Under the pieces are notes generated by a model. That model saw nothing but the letters and a program-made list of their open reading frames with translations, searched no databases and was not told where the DNA came from. The position numbers and the translations under genes were made by a program. A stretch of 64,000 nucleotides of DNA. It comes from Halochromatium sp. (GTDB lineage: Bacteria > Pseudomonadota > Gammaproteobacteria > Chromatiales > Chromatiaceae). Shown in pieces: positions 26,908 to 36,034 of the stretch (positions within the stretch are counted from its first letter, which is position 1; each line of letters begins with the position of its first letter). The stretch spans positions 58,501 through 122,500 of the forward strand of contig POWB01000005.1 in NCBI GenBank assembly GCA_010912705.1, given 5' to 3'.

Positions 26908-26939
26908 GGCATGCCTCCTCAGGGTGTTGGTTTCAGTGC

Positions 26940-28367
26940 TCAGCTAATGATCTGATTGCGGCCTGCTCGCTTGGCCTGATAGAGGAGACGGTCGGCGGCC
27001 TCAAGCAATACATCGATGGTAGAGCCGGCATACTCGGCAACACCACCGCTGATGGTGACGTAAAGCTCGGGCCGAGCCCAACACTCGGCCTCTATCTTGG
27101 CGCGCAGACGCTCGGCGATGTCGAGTGCGGCCGAGGCCGGTGCCGATGGCAGGATGATCAAAAACTCCTCGCCGCCATAGCGCCCGCAGATATCCGATTC
27201 ACGCACACACTGACGCATGAGCTCGGCGATGCGTACCAGTACCTGATCGCCAATGGCATGACCAAAGCTGTCATTGATCTGCTTGAAATGATCCAGATCG
27301 AACAGGATCACTGACAGCCCAGAACCTTCCCGATCGGCGTGCTCGATGCTCTCAGAAAGGCGCGTGAACAGATAGCGGCGGTTATAGATCTTGGTCAAGG
27401 CGTCCGTATTGGCAGCCTGATGCAAACGCCGCTGGGTAGCCTTGAGTTCGGAGACATCGACCAGTGAGATCAGCCGATGGGCAACGCCAGAGAGCAGCAC
27501 TTGGCTCACCGAGACCATCGCCCAGCGCAGATCACCTTGCGGCGTACTGATCTGAACCTCACGCTGCAGATCGGCTGCGGCCAGCAGACCATCGGCAAGC
27601 AGCGCCTGCCAGGTCAGGCTATCGAGCCGCCCACTCCCATCGGACGCCAATCCGAGATACTGCATCGCCGCCTGATTGGCGCGTTGGATGCTCGAGCCAT
27701 CGGCCTGGAGCTGCAGGATCGGGAACGGCACCACCTCGAGCAGATTGCTCAAATTGCTCTCGCTCTCGCGCAAGCGGCGCAACAGCCTGGCGACACCGCC
27801 CCAAGCGACGACGATGAACAGCAGGATGAGACCACCGGCAACCAGCAGGTTCGTTCGGACATCGGCCAGCAGCGACTCCAGCGAGCGGGTGTTGGCGTAG
27901 AAGGTGGCCACGCCGATCAGCGCATAGTCTTGCGGATGGTAGAGCGGCACCTCGGTAACGAAGCAGCCTTCGCAGTCGGTGCGACCACGCTGTAGGCTCA
28001 TGGACTCAAGTGGCAGTCTCACCCGATCTGGGTCTAGCTCGAGCCGAATATGGTTGGTCAGCGCCTGCCCGTTCTCATCTTCTTTGATCAGCAAGATGGC
28101 GTCGAGACGCGTCTCCAAGGCATTCAAGAGATGTTCTCCCGGCATGTCACGGACCAGAAGGACCTCGATACCTCGCGCTTGCGCTTGGGCCAGCGCATGC
28201 GCCCGACTCTCGGCGTCATCGCGCAGCGCAGGCTCCAAGACCAGAAGCCAATAGCCGGCGATGAGCGCCTCAAGCAGAATGCCCAGCAGGGCAAAGATCA
28301 ACGCGAGATTGCGCTCGAAACGAAACGAGCGGGTGCGTCCACCGCTGAACCTGGAGTCATTCGGCAT
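26940..28367 (-). CDS. Membrane diguanylate cyclase (PAS-GGDEF)
   Basis: Inner-membrane enzyme that makes cyclic di-GMP, 475 residues. Two helices (residues about 20-45 and 170-190) flank a periplasmic domain that has two cysteines in RTDCEGCFVTEVPL. A PAS domain follows (LLEVVPFPILQLQADGSS), then GGDEF with NTDALTKIYNRRYLF, FDLDHFKQINDSFGH and the active site RYGGEEFLI. An RxxD-type inhibitory site is not obvious. It overlaps the YfiR-like gene by 11 bases, suggesting that protein controls it, as YfiR controls YfiN in Pseudomonas. Confidence 0.93.
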   Translation of the reverse strand: MPNDSRFSGGRTRSFRFERNLALIFALLGILLEALIAGYWLLVLEPALRDDAESRAHALAQAQARGIEVLLVRDMPGEHLLNALETRLDAILLIKEDENGQALTNHIRLELDPDRVRLPLESMSLQRGRTDCEGCFVTEVPLYHPQDYALIGVATFYANTRSLESLLADVRTNLLVAGGLILLFIVVAWGGVARLLRRLRESESNLSNLLEVVPFPILQLQADGSSIQRANQAAMQYLGLASDGSGRLDSLTWQALLADGLLAAADLQREVQISTPQGDLRWAMVSVSQVLLSGVAHRLISLVDVSELKATQRRLHQAANTDALTKIYNRRYLFTRLSESIEHADREGSGLSVILFDLDHFKQINDSFGHAIGDQVLVRIAELMRQCVRESDICGRYGGEEFLIILPSAPASAALDIAERLRAKIEAECWARPELYVTISGGVAEYAGSTIDVLLEAADRLLYQAKRAGRNQIIS

Positions 28368-28983
28368 GGTGCGCGACCCTCAGGAAGAACGGCTTGAAGC
28401 TGAGGCCGGCGCGTCGGGCCTGAGCCAGGTTGATCGATGGCAGGATGCGATCAGCGACATGGATACCCGCCACCGCACCGGCGCTGACATCACCCTCGAA
28501 TGGCGAGAAGACCAAGACGCGATGCAGTTCCGAGAGCCGGCGCAGCCGATCCGGCTCGAGCCCGGAGCTAGCAACGAAGATCGCCGCAAGCGGGCGCCCT
28601 TGAGCTGCCTTCAGCTGCTCGATCGGCAAAAGGCTCACGCGCAGCGGTAGGCCCTGCACCTTGCCGAGCGCCTTCAGCGAGCTAGCCGCCTGCTGAGCCG
28701 CCTTGTCCGTACTGCGATAGACGACGACGATCTCGAGCGCTCCCTCGGCAGTCTGCTGTGCCGACAATCGCTCCTGCGCGCCCAGCACCGCCGGAAATAG
28801 ATTGAGGCCGACCCGCAAGCGCTGCTGTTCTTCTTGCCAGAGGGACAACGCCCAGGCCGTGGATAGCGAGAGCCAGAGCAGCAGCAGGAGCAGGAGCAGG
28901 CCACACAGCGCCACGAGCTGGCGACCGCGGCCGGCGCACTGAATCGATCCCGCAATCAAAAGGCGTAGCCCACTGAGAGCCAC
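28357..28983 (-). CDS. YfiR-like (DUF4154) periplasmic regulator
   Basis: Exported protein of 208 residues with a leucine-rich signal segment (LVALCGLLLLLLLLWLSLST). The C-terminus SINLAQARRAGLSFKPFFLR is the characteristic end of the YfiR/DUF4154 domain; the middle follows the pattern of that fold (LEIVVVYRSTD, PLAAIFVASSGLEPDRL). In Pseudomonas, YfiR restrains the diguanylate cyclase YfiN from the periplasm. Here the gene lies between a TonB-dependent receptor and a diguanylate cyclase, overlapping both. The N-terminal part is divergent, so the call is fair rather than certain. Confidence 0.75.
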   Translation of the reverse strand: MALSGLRLLIAGSIQCAGRGRQLVALCGLLLLLLLLWLSLSTAWALSLWQEEQQRLRVGLNLFPAVLGAQERLSAQQTAEGALEIVVVYRSTDKAAQQAASSLKALGKVQGLPLRVSLLPIEQLKAAQGRPLAAIFVASSGLEPDRLRRLSELHRVLVFSPFEGDVSAGAVAGIHVADRILPSINLAQARRAGLSFKPFFLRVAHHAE

Positions 28984-31025
28984 CAGCGTCGCCCGGGACG
29001 CGGATAGTCGTCCAGATAAGGCAAGGCCACGCCACCCAAGGCCGCGAGCTGATCCGGATAGCGGACATCGGCATCGGTGAGGTTCTTGACGCCGAGATGC
29101 GCATAGAAGCCAGCGCCGGAGGCACTGCCGTAGCTCAGCGTCAGATCCGCCGTGGTATAGGCGTCCAGCGCAGAACGCTCATCGCCGACTCGGCGCTCAC
29201 GCGCGCCCACATAGCTCAGCTGTAACGCCGCGGTCCAAGGCTCGCGCGGCCGCCAGAGCAAGGCCAGATTGCCGAGCAGGTCGGTCCCGCCAGGCAAGGC
29301 CTGACCACTGCCGCGGTCGAGGCTATCGACATAGGAGAGATTGGCATCGACGCGCAGATACGCATTGAGTCGCTGTTCATATTCTAGCTCGACGCCGCGT
29401 AACCGAGCATCGGCACTATTGATATAACCGTTCTCCGAATCGCCAAAGATGATCGGATCGCTCAGGTCGGAGTGGAACAGGATCAGCCGTCCCTTCCAGC
29501 TCGGCTTGCGCAGGATATAGCCAAGCTCATAGGTGGCGATCTCAGCGGTATTGAGCATCTTTCCATCAGCCGGATACTCAAGCTCATAGAAGGTTGGCGG
29601 TCGAAATGCCTGCGCATATTGAAGCTTGAGGATATTTTCACTATCGATGCGCCAGACTGCGGCGAGCCGTGGGCTGACATAGCTGCCGATATCGCTGTAA
29701 TCATCCAGGCGCAACGCCCCGGTCAAGGTGACCGCCTCGCTGAGCCGGTACTGATCCTGCAGGATCAGGCTCAAGAGACGACGGCTGCGGCTGTCGTCGA
29801 GCCAGGGGTAATCGACGGCAAAGATCGCCGGCCAGTCCCAGGTCGCCTCATCGACCTCGACCTGACTCGCCTCCAGGCCAAGCAAGAGCTGATGACGATC
29901 ATTCGGCCGCCAGTCCAAGTCGGCTGCGGCCAGATAGCGCGTCTCCTGGTAGGTCTGGCTCATGTAGACCGGATCATCGACGACAAAACCCGCCGGAAAG
30001 ACGAAGAGATCATCGCGATCGCGCTCGTAGCGCAGTGCCTCTAGACGAAGCCGCGTACTCAGACGCTCGCCGAGCGCGAGGTCAGCGCCGAACTGCAGCG
30101 ACTGATAGCCCTGACGCGAGGCCAGCCGGTCGTCGTCAGGGGGCAGGAAATGATTGATACCGAAATAGTCGCCGTAGTCGTCATCGAGCAGCTTCGCGGC
30201 GATGAAGAAGTCTCGCCAGCGCAGATTGGCAAAGAGACCGCGGTAGCGATGCGATTCGTTTGACGGGCCGGGCGCATTCGACAAGGCAGGCTGACCGATC
30301 GCGATGAGCGCATCCTCGGCCACAGCGACACCAGCGTCGCCATCTAGCCCGAGCACATTGAACGAGGCGCTGAGCCCGGACTCCGGGTCCTGCCAGTACC
30401 AGATGCCACCGCCACCATGATCGGCACCATCCATCGCCTGCGCGCTGAGGTTGCGCTGACGCTGGCGCGTGATGACATCGATGACGCCGGCAAAGGCGTA
30501 CTCACCATGCACCGAGGCGCCGGGACCACGGATCACCTCGATGCGCTCGACCTGCTCGATGGGGATGTTGAGTACTGGGTTGGCGGTCGCATAGAGGGTG
30601 GCGTTCATCGACACCCCGTCGAGCAGCACCTTGATGTTGCCCGAGGCATAGCCGTAGCCGACGCCGCGGCTCAGGATCTGGCGCTCGCCGGTCATCTCCA
30701 GCCCCGCGCTGATCCCCGGCACCAGGGCCAGTGCCTCGCTGACATTGCGCACCCCGCGCGCCATCAGATCCTCGCCGATCAGGATGGTCGCCATGCCAGG
30801 CACGAAATCGGCATTCATCCCGCTGCGCGTCGCCAGCTCGGTCTCTTGCTCGAGCAGGGCCATCAGGTCTTGCAGCTTGGCTGCATCAGCCGCCGTCTCG
30901 GTCTGCGCCTGGCCGCTGCTAAAGGCGACAGCCAGGATCACGCTAATAAGTCGAGCCGAGGCTATCGGAGACCTGCGCCGTAGCGGCAGTGGTCTGGCCG
31001 ACCCTGCTCCTCGCTTAGTCAACAA
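28956..31025 (-). CDS. TonB-dependent outer-membrane receptor
   Basis: A 689-residue outer-membrane protein. After an export signal (residues about 25-42) comes the plug domain: SEALALVPGISAGLEMTGER, IKVLLDGVSMNA and IEQVERIEVIRGPGASVHGE, which contains the classical plug motif. A 22-strand barrel follows, ending in WWLSVGYAF with a terminal Phe. The ligand cannot be told. Being first in an operon with YfiR-like and GGDEF genes suggests a sensory or signalling role rather than plain uptake. Confidence 0.92.
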   Translation of the reverse strand: MLTKRGAGSARPLPLRRRSPIASARLISVILAVAFSSGQAQTETAADAAKLQDLMALLEQETELATRSGMNADFVPGMATILIGEDLMARGVRNVSEALALVPGISAGLEMTGERQILSRGVGYGYASGNIKVLLDGVSMNATLYATANPVLNIPIEQVERIEVIRGPGASVHGEYAFAGVIDVITRQRQRNLSAQAMDGADHGGGGIWYWQDPESGLSASFNVLGLDGDAGVAVAEDALIAIGQPALSNAPGPSNESHRYRGLFANLRWRDFFIAAKLLDDDYGDYFGINHFLPPDDDRLASRQGYQSLQFGADLALGERLSTRLRLEALRYERDRDDLFVFPAGFVVDDPVYMSQTYQETRYLAAADLDWRPNDRHQLLLGLEASQVEVDEATWDWPAIFAVDYPWLDDSRSRRLLSLILQDQYRLSEAVTLTGALRLDDYSDIGSYVSPRLAAVWRIDSENILKLQYAQAFRPPTFYELEYPADGKMLNTAEIATYELGYILRKPSWKGRLILFHSDLSDPIIFGDSENGYINSADARLRGVELEYEQRLNAYLRVDANLSYVDSLDRGSGQALPGGTDLLGNLALLWRPREPWTAALQLSYVGARERRVGDERSALDAYTTADLTLSYGSASGAGFYAHLGVKNLTDADVRYPDQLAALGGVALPYLDDYPRPGRRWWLSVGYAF

Positions 31026-31769
31026 GTGCTCGTCTCATCGCTGCAGATCATTCAGTACCATCGCTGCCATTGCGCTGTCGATCACTGCACAGCCACTGCT
31101 GATCACCGTAGAAGAAGCGATCATAACAGAGATGCCAGGATAGCCCTTCAGGGCCTCCGTGGCAGACGAGGCCTACCCCCGAGGCGGAACAAATCTAGCG
31201 CACAGTCCGAACTTAATTATCGGCAGATAGCTATTTTTCGCATAAGAAGGCGACACTTTTGACACAAATCCGGCCCAGGATAGCTTCCGTTATAGGCGCT
31301 TACTGCAATTTTCGGCCTTGATGCAAGTAGCCGGCATGTTCGCCAACTCTCTAACCCGGATGTTTCACGCGAAGCCCCGAAGCCCCGAAGAATACGGATC
31401 TTGCGGCCAAAAGTTGACCTGATTGCCTGTTTGTCGCAAACGATGCATCAGGTCATAAAAACCTGTCCAAGCGCTTGGTTTCCTTAGCGCCTTCGCGCCT
31501 TCGCGCCTTCGCGCCTTCGCGTGAGATTTATGAAATATCCAGACTTAGTATCTTTTTTAATTGTTATATAATTCAATAGCCAAGGGTGACAAAGGTGCGG
31601 AACGTCTAATCCAGGCTGCTATGGCTAGCCTTTCTCAGCTGCCTGCCTCAGCTGCCTGCCTCAGCTGCATGGGCCTCGATGCCTGCAACCGGATCAACGC
31701 CAGCGACTTGCAACCCTCGCTGCTTTGGATAGAGTGGCAGGTCTGTTCCTGCCGACTTGGGTGCTTGCC
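31026..31769. other. Intergenic region with short direct repeats
   Basis: About 740 bases with no credible gene, between a minus-strand receptor and a plus-strand ligase. It holds a direct repeat of GAAGCCCC near 31373 and a four-unit GCGCCTTC array. The stretch from about 31190 to 31570 is noticeably more AT-rich. No cobalamin or other riboswitch element was recognised upstream of the receptor gene. Confidence 0.5.
31487..31518. repeat. Octamer repeat, four units of GCGCCTTC
   Basis: Four perfect tandem copies of an 8-base unit, in a non-coding stretch upstream of the ligase gene. Confidence 0.95.
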
Positions 31770-32714
31770 ATGCCTTCAGCCTTCCTGCAACGACTCAGCT
31801 TGCCGCTGTTACTGCTGACCGGCCTGCGCATGCCGATGGCCATCGCCAGCTCATCTGGCCTGGCCCTGGATTCCGTGCAGCCGACCTCCGCTGAGAACCT
31901 CGACGGCGAGCATCAGGATCTCGCTTCAGCGCTGCGCACCACGCCCCCAGATCTGGCGCTCGCCCAAGTCTATGAGCCGGGTATTGATCTCGCCGGCTAT
32001 CTGGTCAGCGAGAAGTTCGACGGCGTGCGGGCGCTTTGGGATGGGCGTCGGCTGATCACCCGAGGTGGCCTGATCATCAAGGCTCCGGCCGGGTTCACCG
32101 CCGGCTTTCCCGAGCATCCCTTGGACGGCGAGCTCTGGATGGGACGCGGCACCTTCGCCCGCCTCTCCGGCACGGTGCGCACCCTCGAGCCGGACATCGA
32201 GGCCTGGCAGCAGGTGCGCTATGTCGTCTTCGACCTACCCGCGCACGAAGGCCGCTTCGAGGATCGATTCGCAACCCTCGAGCGCCTGCTCGAACAGGCA
32301 CCCAACAGCAGGCTGCAACTCGCGCATCAGCATCCGATCGCGGATCATGCGAGCCTGCAAGCGCGGCTCGACAAGATCGTTGCCGCGGGTGCTGAGGGAC
32401 TGATGCTGCATCACCGCGATGCCCAGTATCAAGCCGGGCGCAACGCCGATCTACTCAAGGTCAAACCCTATCTGGAAGGCGAAGCCGTCGTGCTCGAGCA
32501 CCTACCGGGCCAAGGCAAGTACGCAGGGATGCTCGGCTCGATGCTGGTCGAAGAGCCCGACGGCACCCAATTCAAGCTCGGCAGCGGCTTCAGCGATGCC
32601 GAGCGTGCTGACCCGCCGCCGATTGGCAGTGTCGTCACCTTCAAGTACCACGGTCGCACCAAGTACGACCGGCCGCGCTTCGCCAGCTTTCTACGCATCA
32701 CCGACGAGCTCTGA
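31770..32714 (+). CDS. ligE: Periplasmic ATP-dependent DNA ligase (Lig E type)
   Basis: Minimal ATP-dependent DNA ligase with an export signal (MPSAFLQRLSLPLLLLTGLR) typical of the Lig E group, 314 residues from 31770. The adenylation motif is SEKFDGVRALWDGRRL, with the nucleotidylated Lys, followed by LDGELWMGRG (motif III) and EGLMLHH (motif IV). LLKVKPYLEGEAVVLEH is motif V, and an OB domain ends FASFLRIT. Lig E proteins are thought to work outside the cytoplasm, perhaps on DNA for uptake or in biofilms. A longer frame from 31725 is less likely because it would mask the signal. Confidence 0.9.
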   Translation: MPSAFLQRLSLPLLLLTGLRMPMAIASSSGLALDSVQPTSAENLDGEHQDLASALRTTPPDLALAQVYEPGIDLAGYLVSEKFDGVRALWDGRRLITRGGLIIKAPAGFTAGFPEHPLDGELWMGRGTFARLSGTVRTLEPDIEAWQQVRYVVFDLPAHEGRFEDRFATLERLLEQAPNSRLQLAHQHPIADHASLQARLDKIVAAGAEGLMLHHRDAQYQAGRNADLLKVKPYLEGEAVVLEHLPGQGKYAGMLGSMLVEEPDGTQFKLGSGFSDAERADPPPIGSVVTFKYHGRTKYDRPRFASFLRITDEL

Positions 32715-32735
32715 CTGTTCGATCCCAGTGCCACT

Positions 32736-33086
32736 TCATTGACGATTGGCCTGGGGGTCGGCGGCTTCGCCGTCGATCAGTGCGACGACGACCTCGCCAT
32801 TGGTGGCCGTAGCTTGGCGTTTTACCAGGATCAGATCGCCGTCTTCGATCTGATCCTCGGTCATCGAATCGCCGCGCACGCGCAGCGCGAACTCGGCCCG
32901 CTGCGCGAGCTGCTCGGGTACCTCGACCCAGTCGGGATCTTCGATCGCTTCGAGCGGCTGTCCGGCGCTGATACGACCCAACAGCGGCAAGGTGGCCATG
33001 AGCGCGGTGCGCGGATCGATCAGCTCGGGAGCGGCGTCGAGTTGGGTGGCGCGGCGGTGCTGGATCAACCGGTCTGATGCCGTCAT
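32736..33086 (-). pseudogene. LexA-like fragment, truncated at both ends
   Basis: The conserved part is the start of a LexA/S24 peptidase domain: TLPLLGRISAGQPLEAIEDP with the Ala-Gly self-cleavage site, then FALRVRGDSMTEDQIEDGDL with catalytic Ser, and NGEVVVALIDGEA. The segment that should follow, with the catalytic Lys, is replaced by DPQANRQ and a stop. No DNA-binding helix-turn-helix is found upstream. It therefore cannot work as a LexA repressor. It borders other decayed genes. Confidence 0.8.
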
Positions 33087-33223
33087 CGGCGCGTGCTCCG
33101 GGGTTCGCGGCGCAGGGTCAGGCCGGGCAGCGGTGGCGGCGCAGGGCGGTTGTGCTCGCTCATCGTCTGAGGATAGCAGCGCCGAGCGGGAACTGCCGTG
33201 CGGAAGCGCGGGCATTGCGGCTT

Positions 33224-33955
33224 GGGCTTGAGGTCCGGGCATTGCCGGATCGGGCATCGCTGCGACTGTTCTCGACGGAGAGCAATGACCTGGTGCCGGT
33301 CAGCGGGGCTGAGATCAAGGCGAGCCTGGAGCGCGACCGGGCGGGGTTGCGATGGCTAGCGCGGATGCTGCGGGCGCTGAGCCGCTGTTCTGGATTCCGC
33401 TCCTGCTGGGCGACACCTTAACGCTGGAACTGACCCTGCCCTCGGGGTTGGAGCCGCAAGCGCTCGATCTGGACCTCGCGCGCGTGTCGCATCTGTTCCG
33501 GCTGCCCTTCACCTTGCCGGATGAGCGCTACCAGGGGCCGGATGACTGCCATGTGGATCTCGCCTGTGTCGATGATCCGCTGCTCGAATGCCTGGCTCGG
33601 GCAACGGCTGTCGTGCTCTACACGCGCTTGGATGGCGGCAGCAACGCTTGCACCGGAACCCTGCTGGCCGACGATGCGGACCCAGAGACGCGCATTCCCT
33701 ACCTCGTCACTGCTCACCACTGCATTCCCGATCAGGCACGGGCCTCGAGCATCGAAACCTACTGGAGCCACCGGGCCGAGGCTTGCGGTGCGGTCCCGGT
33801 TCGCGCACCTGAGCGGGTTACTGGCGGCGCTGATCTGCTGTCTGCCCAAGAGAGCATCGATACGGTGTTGCTGCGGTTGTGCGGAGAGCCGCCGCGATCT
33901 GCCGGGTTTGTGGACTGGTCAGCGAGTTTGCCGGAGATCGGTACCGAAGTGCTTG
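33224..33955 (+). pseudogene. Trypsin-like serine protease remnant
   Basis: Two frames together resemble the N-terminal two thirds of a secreted trypsin-like protease. The first (from 33224) reads LEVRALPDRASLRLFSTESN. After a shift near 33345 the second gives EPLFWIPLLLGDTLTLELTL, and then SNACTGTLLADDADPE and IPYLVTAHHCIPDQ, with the catalytic His, and SIDTVLLRLCG, with the Asp. The catalytic Ser region is missing: similarity ends about 33955, where the coding strand changes to a toxin remnant. The frame itself runs on to 34014. Confidence 0.7.
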
Positions 33956-34174
33956 CCGATCCAGAACCAAACGTAACCATTCGGTGCCTCAACTGCCAAT
34001 GCTCGGTAGTCTAAGGTGACCTTGACTGACCACAACGCTCCCACTTTTTTGAAGCGTAGGGACGGGTGTCGTGGGTTGTCCCTCAGCAAAGCGTAAGCAG
34101 CATCCGAACGCCGCTGGATGTCCTGCGGAAGTCTGTAGTAGCAAGCCCAGAAATCGGGATGAGTGAAATGGTTC
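33920..34174 (-). pseudogene. RelE/ParE-like toxin frame lacking a start codon
   Basis: The minus strand carries an uninterrupted 84-codon frame reading HFTHPDFWACYYRLPQDIQR, then NPRHPSLRFKKVGALWSVKV, DYRALAVE and GYVWFWIGKHFGTD, the pattern of a small RelE/ParE-type toxin. There is no start codon: the codon just before AAC CAT TTC is TAG. The upstream antitoxin frame reads through the same bases in another frame, so a single-base loss at the junction (near 34175) would explain both. Its 3' end overlaps the protease remnant. Confidence 0.7.
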
Positions 34175-34373
34175 TAATAGGACTCGTCCGTCCGGCGGCA
34201 TGTTCAGCTAGCACCCTTTCAGTAAGATCCTTAAATTTTTCGGAGTCAGAATCACGCTCGATCTCACGATCCCATTCATCCCATTCTTGCTCTCGAAACC
34301 ACTTCCGAAACTCTTCAAAATCGGCAGGACTAAGTTTGAGAACGCGGTTTTCGATCTGTTCAAGCTCGGTCAT
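34083..34373 (-). CDS. Antitoxin-like protein with altered C-terminus
   Basis: Residues 1-66 (MTELEQIENRVLKLSPADFE, FRKWFREQEWDEWDREIERD, LAEHAAGRTSP) match small antitoxins that precede RelE/ParE-like toxins. The last 30 residues are out of step and are simply the toxin region read in the wrong frame. A shift near 34175 has therefore fused the antitoxin tail to nonsense and removed the toxin start. The gene lies directly beyond the last attC site (34423) and may be a decayed terminal cassette. Confidence 0.7.
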   Translation of the reverse strand: MTELEQIENRVLKLSPADFEEFRKWFREQEWDEWDREIERDSDSEKFKDLTERVLAEHAAGRTSPIRTISLIPISGLATTDFRRTSSGVRMLLTLC

Positions 34374-34422
34374 TGGTTTGCCCTGCAGTCGATGGGTGAC
34401 AATTTCTGGTGCGTGTTATCTT

Positions 34423-34521
34423 GGCTAACGGCAAGCATAACCGGCACAGAGAAGCGGTGTCCCTGTAGCGCAGCGAAAGGTACGCCGCTTTACTGGGTCC
34501 GAGTTTATGCTTTTGTTATGC
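34423..34521 (-). repeat. attC site 1
   Basis: The ends are GGCTAAC and GTTATGC; AAGCATAA on the left pairs with TTATGCTT on the right. It closes the BrnTA cassette, and the brnA stop codon lies inside it. Confidence 0.8.
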
Positions 34522-34735
34522 CTTGATTGCTTAATTGATTTGAAATTTCAATATCTTTTTTCAGAAGCGCATTAATGACCTGATTAAGAGAAAACTCTTG
34601 CCCCTTGGCTTTAAGTATTTCGATGAAAAATGCTTTTACTTCCTTATCAAGGTATATTGGTATATCAAGTTCTTCAATTGGCCTATAGAACTTGCCTTGT
34701 TCTGCGCCACTGAAATCGTATTCGTCTTTCATCAT
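34505..34735 (-). CDS. brnA: BrnA-type antitoxin
   Basis: A 76-residue protein, MMKDEYDFSGAEQGKFYRPI, then DIPIYLDKEVKAFFIEILKA and QEFSLNQVINALLKKDIEI. The last part is the ribbon-helix-helix segment usual for BrnA, which neutralises BrnT and represses the operon. Its start overlaps the brnT stop by four bases (ATGA). The C-terminal residues and the stop are encoded within attC site 1. Confidence 0.85.
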   Translation of the reverse strand: MMKDEYDFSGAEQGKFYRPIEELDIPIYLDKEVKAFFIEILKAKGQEFSLNQVINALLKKDIEISNQLSNQGITKA

Positions 34736-35022
34736 GGATGCCTCCTTTGATATTCTTTGCTTTCATTCTTTGTTGCTTTGCGAGCACTGATAATTCTTAC
34801 AAGCTCCACGCCATCTTGATCTTTGAATGTATGCACTACAACGAGTATAACTTCATTCATCGATTTTCCAAGCAACAACCATCTGCCTTCATCCTCCGAG
34901 TGCGCGTTATCATATTTATTCAGAGCATATGGGTCTGCGAAAACATATGATGCTTGCTCAAATGTTATGCCGTGCTTTTGAATGTTTAATTCTTCTTTTT
35001 TCAGATCCCACTCAAACTTCAT
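34732..35022 (-). CDS. brnT: BrnT-type ribonuclease toxin
   Basis: A 96-residue toxin with the BrnT pattern MKFEWDLKKEELNIQKHGIT, FEQASYVFADPYAL, GRWLLLGKSMNEVILVVVHT and VRIISARKATKNESKEYQ. BrnT folds like RelE and cleaves RNA. It precedes its antitoxin, as is normal for this system. The pair forms one cassette between attC sites 1 and 2. About 170 bases upstream of brnT within the cassette hold no recognised gene and probably the promoter. Confidence 0.9.
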   Translation of the reverse strand: MKFEWDLKKEELNIQKHGITFEQASYVFADPYALNKYDNAHSEDEGRWLLLGKSMNEVILVVVHTFKDQDGVELVRIISARKATKNESKEYQRRHP

Positions 35023-35196
35023 TCTTCGTAGTTTCCGACTGAATCATTGAACTTGAAGGAGGATTACCTATTTGTCTCACCACCATCAGCAAGCGGCTGC
35101 TATCGCGGTCAAGCCCGCTCCCACTGGGCCTTCCTGATTGTTACGACCCGCTGGGGCTGCAACAAATGGGTAATGCCCCCGAACTTGATTGTGCGG

Positions 35197-35264
35197 CATA
35201 ACGCCAAGCCTCAGCGGCCCCCGCACGCCTTTGGCGCGGGGCCGCTGTAGGCGCACGTTAGGCG
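35197..35264 (-). repeat. attC site 2
   Basis: Ends GCATAAC and GTTAGGC; the long GC-rich hairpin includes CAGCGGCCCC paired with GGGGCCGCTG. Confidence 0.88.
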
Positions 35265-35284
35265 GAATTAATCGTGATCCCCTG

Positions 35285-35963
35285 TTATTCCCTTCCTTCC
35301 TTGACTACAAAGAGGACGATATTTCTGAAAGGAATTTTGGATCGCAGCGCAACATACTCCCTACCATTCTTTTCAATTACATATTTTAGGTCGGAGATCT
35401 TGTATGACTTACCTTTGATTACGACCTCTTCGATCGAACGATGGACTTCAATATCCCCTTCGGTTTCAGCTTGCAGTTCCTCTAGAATACCAATCATCGC
35501 TTGTTTCTCGTACTCACGAGCTTCAGCAATAATTTGTGACCAAGTTACAGCTGTGAGTCCACCTTTAGCACGCTCTTCGTTTATATCAGCCAGCTTCTTT
35601 CGAGTGAAGAAATAACCCACACCAGCGGCAGCAATGCTGGCAGCAGCTATCGACCACCCTACTACGGTCAAACCAAGAAAAGTAGCTGGAGCGAGGCCCA
35701 AACTCTGGGCGACACCTCCCAGCCCAATCGCCGTCAGTCCGCTTCCCAAAGCAGCTCCTACGCTTGATAATCCTCCCCCCATCGCGGCCAGAACGCCTGC
35801 GGCTGATATGATACCTAAACCAGAGAGTATTCCTGCATTACCGGCTATAAAAGCTCCTAATCCATGTGCTTGACAGAGTACCCGCAACATAACCACCTGC
35901 GGCAGTTGATGCGATCCAAGCGCCTGAGGAGTGTAGGATGGGTACAGCGATTAACGGTAGCAT
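35285..35963 (-). pseudogene. Conserved glycine-rich membrane protein with one-base frameshift
   Basis: From ATG at 35963 the frame gives MLPLIAVPILHSSGAWIAST and AGGYVAGTLSSTWI, then shifts near 35860. The other frame continues GAFIAGNAGILSGLGIISAA, a glycine/alanine-rich hydrophobic region, and VVGWSIAAASIAAAGVGYFF. A soluble C-terminal domain follows, ending at 35285. Deleting one A in ATTAGGAGC joins the halves smoothly. The C-terminal frame alone is open for 203 codons. The N-terminus reminds me of a widespread uncharacterised family. A sequencing error is possible. Confidence 0.65.
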
Positions 35964-36034
35964 ATCTATTATCCTCTGTTTAAAACATACTTCATTCTAA
36001 GACTACTCTGTAGGTCAGTCGATTCTCGTCTGCG

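Noticed and set aside
31026..31400. Cobalamin riboswitch upstream of the TonB receptor
   Set aside because: A GCCACTG-like stretch was seen but no B12 box or supporting helices could be recognised.
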